The notes beneath the pieces were generated by a model. It was not told where the DNA came from. It saw nothing but the letters and a program-made list of their open reading frames with translations, and searched no databases. This document shows, piece after piece, positions 31,257-36,370 of a stretch of DNA of 36,370 nucleotides. This stretch comes from Candidatus Parcubacteria bacterium. GTDB lineage: Bacteria > Patescibacteriota > Minisyncoccia > UBA9983. Position 1 is the first letter of the stretch. Each line of letters begins with the position of its first letter. A program made the translations under genes and the position numbers. Where the stretch lies: the NCBI GenBank assembly GCA_003599625.1, contig QZIU01000025.1, forward strand, positions 1-36,370. Direction: 5' to 3'.

Positions 31257-31847
31257 ATGGACCCCATAAATATTCTTCTTATCGGGAGATCCGGTTGCGG
31301 AAAAGGCACCCAAGGCAAACTCTTGGCAAAATTTCTTGAGGAAAATGATTACGGTAAAAGTCTGTATGTTTACACGGGCGAAAAGTTGAGAAGTTTTTCT
31401 CAGGGGGGAAATAGCCTTGCCGCCAGCATTACCAAAAAGCGTCTTGAGGGCGGTTTTCTTTTACCAAGTTTTCTTGCCGTCTGGCTTTGGTCTGGTTCTT
31501 TGATTGAAGAATTAAACGAAAAAGATAATCTTATCATGGATGGATCTCCCAGAACTCTGCTTGAGGCGATGATGATCGACGACGCTATGGAATTTTACGG
31601 CCGGGGAAGGGTGGCGCCGCTTTTCATAGAAACGAGCGAGGGTTGGTCGCGAGAAAGATTGCTCAACAGAGGCAGAAAAGATGACGGAGAAAAGTCAATC
31701 AATGAACGGCTGGCCTATTTTGACAAACAGGTCGTTCCGGTGATAAATTATTACAAAAACGAAAGCAAGCACAAGCTTGTAACGGTAAACGGAGAACAAG
31801 GCATAGAGAGCGTGCATAAGGATATAATAGAAGGGATTTTTAAATGA
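31257..31847 (+). CDS. adk: Adenylate kinase (lidless type)
   Basis: This enzyme interconverts ATP + AMP and 2 ADP. The 196-residue protein has the P-loop GRSGCGKGTQG near residue 10, the AMP-site MDGSPRTLLEA (normally DGFPRT) and RERLLNRGRKDDGEKSINERLAYFDKQVVPVI with the conserved arginines. The zinc/lid insertion is very short. It abuts dfx and overlaps map by 4 bp (ATGA), so the three are probably translated together. Confidence 0.93.
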   Translation: MDPINILLIGRSGCGKGTQGKLLAKFLEENDYGKSLYVYTGEKLRSFSQGGNSLAASITKKRLEGGFLLPSFLAVWLWSGSLIEELNEKDNLIMDGSPRTLLEAMMIDDAMEFYGRGRVAPLFIETSEGWSRERLLNRGRKDDGEKSINERLAYFDKQVVPVINYYKNESKHKLVTVNGEQGIESVHKDIIEGIFK

Positions 31848-32608
31848 CCATTCTTAAAAACAGCGAGGATATAGCTAAGTTGCGGGAGGGCGGCAAGAAT
31901 CTTGCCGCCGTTTTAAGTAAGGTTGCGGATATGGTCTCGCCAGGAGTAAGAACAATCGATTTGGATATCGCCGCGGAAAAATTGATCAAGAATTCGAAAG
32001 GGCGACCATCATTTAAAAATTATCGAACGGCGGATGATAAAGTTCCTTACCCCGCTTCTCTGTGCGTTTCTATAAACGAGGAAGTCGTTCACGGCATACC
32101 CGGGGGGCGAGTATTGATGGAAGGAGATATAGTCAGCCTGGATGCAGGAATGGAATACAAGGGATTGTATACCGATACGGCGGTGACTGTTCCAGTTGGC
32201 AAGGTCAGCGAAAAGGCGTCAAAGATAATATCGGCCGGGAGAAACGCTCTTTTTCAAGGAATAGAAGCGGTGAAGGTCGGCGCGTCCGTGGGCGACATTG
32301 GAAACGCGATACAAAAATATGTCGAGAAAAGCGGTTTTAGCGTAGTTCGCAATTTGGTCGGACATGGTTTGGGGAGAAAGCCGCACGAAGACCCAGAGAT
32401 ACCCAACTGGGGGCAAAAGGGGAAAGGTCTGAAGTTGCCGGAAGGACTCGTTATAGCCATCGAGCCGATGATAACGGCTGGCAGGCACGACATTCTCCTG
32501 GACAAAGACATGTGGACATGGAAGACCAAAGACGGCTCTCTTTCCTCCCACTTCGAGCACACGATCTTGGTGACCAAAGAAGGAGCGGAGATAATAACTC
32601 GGTTGTAA
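31844..32608 (+). CDS. map: Methionine aminopeptidase type I
   Basis: This enzyme removes the initiator Met. The 254-residue protein has all metal ligands: D100, D111, H174, E207 and E239, plus the substrate-side H83 (VVHGIPG). GHGLGRKPHEDP and IEPMITAG are the family signatures. There is no N-terminal SH3 or zinc extension. The adk-map pairing is common because both sit near ribosomal-protein operons in many bacteria; here they are without the ribosomal genes. Confidence 0.96.
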   Translation: MTILKNSEDIAKLREGGKNLAAVLSKVADMVSPGVRTIDLDIAAEKLIKNSKGRPSFKNYRTADDKVPYPASLCVSINEEVVHGIPGGRVLMEGDIVSLDAGMEYKGLYTDTAVTVPVGKVSEKASKIISAGRNALFQGIEAVKVGASVGDIGNAIQKYVEKSGFSVVRNLVGHGLGRKPHEDPEIPNWGQKGKGLKLPEGLVIAIEPMITAGRHDILLDKDMWTWKTKDGSLSSHFEHTILVTKEGAEIITRL

Positions 32609-32615
32609 TTTTATT

Positions 32616-33065
32616 ATGCGTTACTTGGGTATCGATTACGGAGAGAAAAGGATCGGTGTCGCGCTTTCCGACGAGAACGGAAGGATGGCTTTTCCGCATG
32701 GGGTGATAGCTAATTTGGGATTAACTAAAACGATAAAAAAGATAATGAAAATTTGTCGGGATAACAATGTCGGGAAAATCATAATAGGAAGATCATTGAA
32801 TTACCAGGGAGAGTCGAATCCGATAATGGAAGAGATCGAGAAATTCAAAAGAGAACTGGAGGAAAAAGTCGGACTGCCGGTCGATTACGAGAACGAGACT
32901 CTTACCACGGTGGAAGCGGGAAGGGCGCTGAAAGGAGAACGCGCCAGGCCCCCGATCCAAAGCCAAAGGAAACCGACTGAGAAATATTTCAAAATGCGGA
33001 GAAAGATCGACGCTTCCGCGGCGGCGCTGATACTTAAGGCTTATTTAGAGAGGGCTAAAAAATAG
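32616..33065 (+). CDS. ruvX: Putative pre-16S rRNA nuclease / Holliday junction resolvase YqgF
   Basis: The 149-residue RNase H-like protein has YLGIDYGEKRIGVALSDENGRMAFP at the N-terminus, then VGKIIIGRSLNYQGE, YENETLTTVEA and KIDASAAALILKAYLE. These are the YqgF/RuvX motifs. In E. coli it processes the 5' end of 16S rRNA, and a role in resolving recombination junctions has also been proposed. It lies 7 bp after map and is probably co-transcribed. Confidence 0.94.
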   Translation: MRYLGIDYGEKRIGVALSDENGRMAFPHGVIANLGLTKTIKKIMKICRDNNVGKIIIGRSLNYQGESNPIMEEIEKFKRELEEKVGLPVDYENETLTTVEAGRALKGERARPPIQSQRKPTEKYFKMRRKIDASAAALILKAYLERAKK

Positions 33066-33121
33066 TTTTTTCGGTCATTTTAAAAATCGCTATTCCATCC
33101 CAATATGTTATTATCATAAGC

Positions 33122-33724
33122 ATGAAACTCATTTTCTTCGGATTCTTGGGAAAGCTTCGGGATTGGACGCTGCAATGGGCCGATTCAAAATATTCGGCTT
33201 TGGCTTTATTTACGCTGGCTTTCGTGGAATCTTCTTTCTTCCCGATCCCTCCGGACGTGCTGCTTATAGGCATACTCGCCATCAATTCCAAAAAGTGGTG
33301 GCGTTACGCCCTGATTTGCGCAGTCGGCTCGGTTTTAGGCGGACTTTTCGGCTATTTTATCGGGTGGAGTCTTTACGCGGCGATCGGACAGAAAATAGTC
33401 GATTTGTACGGCCTGCAAGAGGCCGTGGACGCGATCGGCGTGAGATATTCGGATCATGCTTTCCTCACCGTCTTCACCGCTGCTTTCACCCCGATCCCTT
33501 ATAAGATCATAACCATAACGGCCGGTTTGTTTAAAATTTCTTTGTGGCACTTGATCATCGGCTCTATCATAGGAAGAGGATTGAGATTCTTTATAATCGC
33601 TTTTGTCCTGAAATTGTTCGGGCAGAGATTCAACGGACTTGTCATAAAATATTTTGATATTCTTTCTCTCGCGGCGGTGGGCGTCGTGATCCTAAGCTTC
33701 GTCGCCATCAAATTTATCTTTTAA
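33122..33724 (+). CDS. VTT-domain (DedA/YqaA-like) membrane protein
   Basis: The 200-residue membrane protein has about five hydrophobic segments. Diagnostic parts are FVESSFFPIPPDVLLIGILAI, VGSVLGGLFGYFIGWSLY and AAFTPIPYKIITITAGLFKI, the pattern of VTT/SNARE-associated (YqaA/DedA) proteins, implicated in lipid scrambling and membrane homeostasis. TATTAT (33109-33114) lies 7 nt before the ATG. Confidence 0.9.
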   Translation: MKLIFFGFLGKLRDWTLQWADSKYSALALFTLAFVESSFFPIPPDVLLIGILAINSKKWWRYALICAVGSVLGGLFGYFIGWSLYAAIGQKIVDLYGLQEAVDAIGVRYSDHAFLTVFTAAFTPIPYKIITITAGLFKISLWHLIIGSIIGRGLRFFIIAFVLKLFGQRFNGLVIKYFDILSLAAVGVVILSFVAIKFIF

Positions 33725-33740
33725 AAAGCAGCCGTCATGG

Positions 33741-33746
33741 TAAAAT
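33741..33746 (+). promoter_or_regulatory. -10 box upstream of pilM
   Basis: TAAAAT ends 6 nt before the pilM ATG (33753), again without a Shine-Dalgarno sequence. Confidence 0.45.
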
Positions 33747-33752
33747 ATACAA

Positions 33753-34847
33753 ATGAGAAAAAAGGGAAATTTTTTTCTTGATGTCTTGCCTCCGCCGGAT
33801 TATTTGACTATGCCTGTTTTTTGCGTCGACCTCTCGGATCGGTCTCTGAAGTACATAGAGTTGGGAAGGAGGAAAGGAACGCCAGCTATTTTGAATTACG
33901 GAATTTTTCCGGTGGAGTCCGGCGTGGTGGAAAGAGGCGTAATAAAAGAGAAAGACAAATTAGTCGCCTTGTTGAGAAACTTGAGGGGGAAAATAAAGAC
34001 AAAATATATTGTCGCCTCCTTGCCGGAAGAAAAAGTCTTCCTCAGTCTCATAAAATTTCCCGTAACGGATGAAGAAAACCTGAGGGAAGCTTTGGCCTTG
34101 CAGCTGGACGAACACATACCTATGCCAGCCAAAGATGCTATTTTTGATTTTGATATAATAAAGGGGCGGAAAAAAGAGACTGACAAGTTCTTTCACATCA
34201 ATCTTGCCGCTTTTGAACGGTCGTTCGTGGAGAGTTACAGGGATGTTTTCGTGGAGGCGGGATTCATGCCCCTAGCCTTTGAAATGGAAGCCCAAGCATT
34301 CGCCAGGTCGGTTGTTCCGAGGGATGAAGAGGAGAATGTAATGGTGATAGATTTCGGAAGGACCAGGGCGACTTTTGCCATAGTGAACGAAGCTAAAGTG
34401 CAGTTCGCCATAACAGTAGCCGTTTCCGGAGAAGAAATAGAAAAAGCTTTTATGGAAAACTTGAATATAGACCGGTCTCAGGTCGAAAAAGCCAAAAGGG
34501 AAATAGGGTTCCGTCGCCAAAAGGGCAATGAAAAGATCTTTGACGCGATCCTTCCCACCGTTTCCGCCATCAAAGAGGAGGCAGCCAGGCATGCCGACTA
34601 TTGGGAAAGCCATCACGAAGCCAATGAGGAGAAAGTCAAAATTTCCAAGTTCATCCTTTGTGGAGGGGAGTCCACCCTGGCGGGACTTCCGGAATTTTTG
34701 TCTTATCAGCTTAAAAAGAAGGTCGAGCTCGGCGATCCCTGGACCAATGTTCTCTCTTTCGACGATCACATTCCGGAGATCGAGCGGAAAGACTCCCTCG
34801 CTTATTCCACGGTCATAGGTTTGGCGCTTAGGCAGCTTAATCCCTAA
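33753..34847 (+). CDS. pilM: Type IV pilus assembly protein PilM
   Basis: PilM is an actin-like cytoplasmic ATP-binding protein that forms the inner-membrane alignment complex with PilN and PilO. The 364-residue protein has VDLSDRSLKYIEL at the N-terminus, KYIVASLPEEKVFLSLIKFP, VMVIDFGRTRATFAIV in the phosphate-binding region and FILCGGESTLAGLPEFL near the end, as in FtsA/PilM. It is the first gene of the pilMNO cluster, about 14 kb from pilBC. Confidence 0.94.
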   Translation: MRKKGNFFLDVLPPPDYLTMPVFCVDLSDRSLKYIELGRRKGTPAILNYGIFPVESGVVERGVIKEKDKLVALLRNLRGKIKTKYIVASLPEEKVFLSLIKFPVTDEENLREALALQLDEHIPMPAKDAIFDFDIIKGRKKETDKFFHINLAAFERSFVESYRDVFVEAGFMPLAFEMEAQAFARSVVPRDEEENVMVIDFGRTRATFAIVNEAKVQFAITVAVSGEEIEKAFMENLNIDRSQVEKAKREIGFRRQKGNEKIFDAILPTVSAIKEEAARHADYWESHHEANEEKVKISKFILCGGESTLAGLPEFLSYQLKKKVELGDPWTNVLSFDDHIPEIERKDSLAYSTVIGLALRQLNP

Positions 34848-34855
34848 AACAAAAC

Positions 34856-35392
34856 ATGAATCTTCTTCCCGAGGAAAATAAGATTTTGTATAAAAGAGAA
34901 TATTTCAGGCGGCTCATTGTGACGGGAGGTTTTTTTGCCTCAGTCTTGTTGTTTTCCGCCGCGCTCGCCTTGATTCCGGTTTATTTTTTCATAACCTCGT
35001 ATGGGGCGACCCTTAAAAAAGAAGAGGCTCATTTTGCCGAAAGAAAAGATAAGATTGCTTCGCTGGATTTGGAAGCGGATATAAAGAAAATAAACCGCCG
35101 GATCAAGTTTATCGGGTCCGGAGAAACCGAGAAGTTATCCTCCTTGTTTGGCAGGGTAATAGAAAAAAGAAATTCCGGGATGGCTATAACGAGTTTGGCT
35201 TTCAAGCAAGGAGAAATGGAATCTCCGGGTAAAATGACGATAATGGGCCACGCCGCCAGGAGGGAGCAACTGATAAGTTTCGAGAACCATCTCAAAAGGG
35301 AATTTGGCGATCAAAAGGTCGTATCGCCGATTTCAAACTTGACAAAAGACAAAGATCTGGATTTTGTCATATTCTTAAATCTGCCAAAATGA
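34856..35392 (+). CDS. pilN: Type IV pilus assembly protein PilN
   Basis: The 178-residue protein has a short cytoplasmic start (MNLLPEENKILYKREYFRR) that in PilN binds PilM. One transmembrane helix follows (about 22-48), then a coiled coil (about 55-80) and an alpha/beta periplasmic-side domain. The NLLP start is the PilN signature. It overlaps pilO by 4 bp. Confidence 0.88.
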   Translation: MNLLPEENKILYKREYFRRLIVTGGFFASVLLFSAALALIPVYFFITSYGATLKKEEAHFAERKDKIASLDLEADIKKINRRIKFIGSGETEKLSSLFGRVIEKRNSGMAITSLAFKQGEMESPGKMTIMGHAARREQLISFENHLKREFGDQKVVSPISNLTKDKDLDFVIFLNLPK

Positions 35393-35913
35393 AAAGAAAG
35401 TTAATGCTATCGGTTACTTGTTTGATCGTTCTGATCGGCCTATCCGGGAGCGCCTGGTTCTTTCTTGCGGCGAAAATTTTCGCCGCAAGAGCCGCGGTTA
35501 TGGAGTTAAAAACAAAAGTTTCTCAAAATGGGAAAAAAATCGAAGAGGAAAAAAATTTAAAGAGAATGCTGGCTGGAATAAGCAAAGAAACAGCCCTTGT
35601 CGATTCTGTTTTTCTTGGTCAGGCGGAATTGATCAGACTGATAGAAGGGCTGGAGGGCATAGGGTCCGACTCTGGCGTGTCTTTGCAGATCAAATCCATC
35701 AACGTGGAGAAAAATTCGCCCTCTTTGAATCTCAGTCTCGAAGGAAGCTTTGAGAAATTGTTCGAATATCTTTACCTGCTAGAAAATCTCCCTTATCTTA
35801 TCAATATCCAAAATGTTTCCTTCCGGAAGCCGGATGAAGGGAGCGGCGCGGCGGCCCAATCAGGGAATTGGCAAGCTGATTTTAATATATTGCTTGACAG
35901 CTATGAGAACTGA
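35389..35913 (+). CDS. pilO: Type IV pilus assembly protein PilO-like
   Basis: The 174-residue protein has one N-terminal transmembrane helix (LIVLIGLSGSAWFFLA), a coiled coil (about 35-65) and a ferredoxin-like domain with LIRLIEGLEGIGSDSGVSLQIKSIN and LEGSFEKLFEYLYLLENLPYLINIQNV, the PilO pattern. It lies directly after pilN and overlaps the next gene by 11 bp. Confidence 0.88.
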   Translation: MKRKLMLSVTCLIVLIGLSGSAWFFLAAKIFAARAAVMELKTKVSQNGKKIEEEKNLKRMLAGISKETALVDSVFLGQAELIRLIEGLEGIGSDSGVSLQIKSINVEKNSPSLNLSLEGSFEKLFEYLYLLENLPYLINIQNVSFRKPDEGSGAAAQSGNWQADFNILLDSYEN

Positions 35914-36214
35914 TTTTAAAAAAATAATCCGGTATCTTAACCCGAACGGTCCGGACATATCCAAAATAAATCCGGTTCGCGACTGGAAGTGGCTTGTTTT
36001 GTTGTTTGCTTTTTTGGGGATGGTTGTGGTGGCGGCAGAGGGTTATTTCATCCGGAAAAGCTTGCATATTATGGATGAAACTATAATATTGGAGGAGCAG
36101 CCGCTAAAGTTAATCAACAGGGCGGCCCTAAATTCGGCCATAGAAAGGATAAAAGCCAGGGAGGAGCAGTTCAAGAAAAAAATGGATATCTCGATAAAAG
36201 ATCCATCAATATAA
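35903..36214 (+). CDS. Small single-pass membrane protein of the pilMNO cluster, unknown function
   Basis: ATG 35903 gives 103 residues: a soluble N-terminus (MRTDFKKIIRYLNPNG), one transmembrane helix (WLVLLFAFLGMVVVAAEGYF, about 33-52), and then a helical tail (NRAALNSAIERIKAREEQFKKKMD). The position after pilO, in an overlapping frame, suggests a pilus-complex part, perhaps in the place of PilP. I do not recognise a family. Confidence 0.7.
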   Translation: MRTDFKKIIRYLNPNGPDISKINPVRDWKWLVLLFAFLGMVVVAAEGYFIRKSLHIMDETIILEEQPLKLINRAALNSAIERIKAREEQFKKKMDISIKDPSI

Positions 36215-36219
36215 ATTCA

Positions 36220-36234
36220 GCCCTCGTAGTTCAA
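36220..36234 (+). repeat. Duplicated 5' end of the tRNA-Arg gene
   Basis: GCCCTCGTAGTTCAA matches the first 15 bases of the tRNA at 36299 with one difference. It is followed by two perfect 7-bp stem-loops: 36235-36241 with 36248-36254, and 36255-36261 with 36267-36273. It may be a broken tRNA copy interrupted by a palindromic insert, or a target duplication around one. Confidence 0.6.
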
Positions 36235-36298
36235 AGCCGACGCTTCGGTCGGCTCCCCGACTTATCGTCGGGGTGGATACCTGCCCGCCATGACCTGA

Positions 36299-36370
36299 GC
36301 CCTCATAGTTCAATGGATAGAACTGGAGACTTCTAATCTCCCAATGTAGGTTCGATTCCTACTGAGGGCA
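36299..36370 (+). tRNA. tRNA-Arg (anticodon UCU)
   Basis: The 72-nt gene folds as a cloverleaf. The acceptor stem pairs GCCCTCA with TGAGGGC, with discriminator A. The anticodon stem GGAGA/TCTCC encloses CTTCTAA with anticodon TCT, which reads AGA. The T arm contains GGTTCGATTCC. CCA is not encoded within the window, whose last base is the discriminator. Confidence 0.93.

Noticed and set aside
1-36370. Alternative genetic code with UGA read as Gly or Trp
   Set aside because: Several well-defined genes (DGR target, pgk, recJ, rnhA, pilO) end naturally at TGA.

Overview
The window looks like a chromosomal stretch of a Candidate Phyla Radiation (Patescibacteria) bacterium, probably Parcubacteria-like. 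The evidence is compact core proteins (PGK 364 aa, lidless-type adenylate kinase, short RecO), a type IV pilus/DNA-uptake gene set with PilMNO and PilBC at separate loci, a competence protein split into two genes, almost no Shine-Dalgarno sequences, and a diversity-generating retroelement (DGR). UGA is a normal stop codon here, so the Gracilibacteria/Absconditabacteria code does not apply. The lineage is inferred from gene content, not from a marker-gene tree.

Region 1 (1-3200) is a DGR: the 3' end of a surface-type protein with a C-terminal FGE/C-type-lectin domain (variable repeat VR, 1138-1256), an Avd-like accessory protein, the template repeat TR (1767-1885) and a DGR-type reverse transcriptase. 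TR and VR differ at 18 positions, and 17 of these are adenines in TR, the signature of adenine-directed mutagenic homing. The RT is split by a +1 frameshift at a run of ten G and also carries a small inserted hairpin. Next come an MNT nucleotidyltransferase/HEPN pair (3247-3943) and a secreted Ser-rich protein (3982-5100).

Region 2 (5132-14000) is housekeeping: recO, a membrane-anchored DUF11-like surface protein, glyS, an M16 peptidase, an AI-2E family permease, and, on the minus strand, ppa and nusA. Region 3 (14110-20105) is a pilus operon with a good promoter: pilB, pilC, three prepilin-like genes and a PilX-like protein. Region 4 (20155-33724) holds tpiA, pgk, a hicBA pair, a HIT hydrolase, recJ, rnhA, a ComEC channel domain, a DUF475/TerC protein, a separate ComEC-like metallo-beta-lactamase protein, a glycoside hydrolase-like protein, ndk, a 2Fe superoxide reductase, adk, map, ruvX and a VTT-domain protein. 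Region 5 (33753-36214) is pilMNO plus one small membrane protein, followed by tRNA-Arg(UCU).

Two features run through the whole window. (i) Palindromic repeats. A roughly 70-bp element with 15-16 bp terminal inverted repeats sits in frame inside recO and inside the leader peptide of a prepilin, and its core is present in the Ser-rich protein. This resembles the behaviour of Rickettsia palindromic elements. Other small GC-rich palindromes sit in the RT and between genes, often within AT-rich intergenic inverted repeats. (ii) Several genes have a TATAAT-like -10 hexamer only 5-7 nt before the start codon, which suggests leaderless mRNAs.
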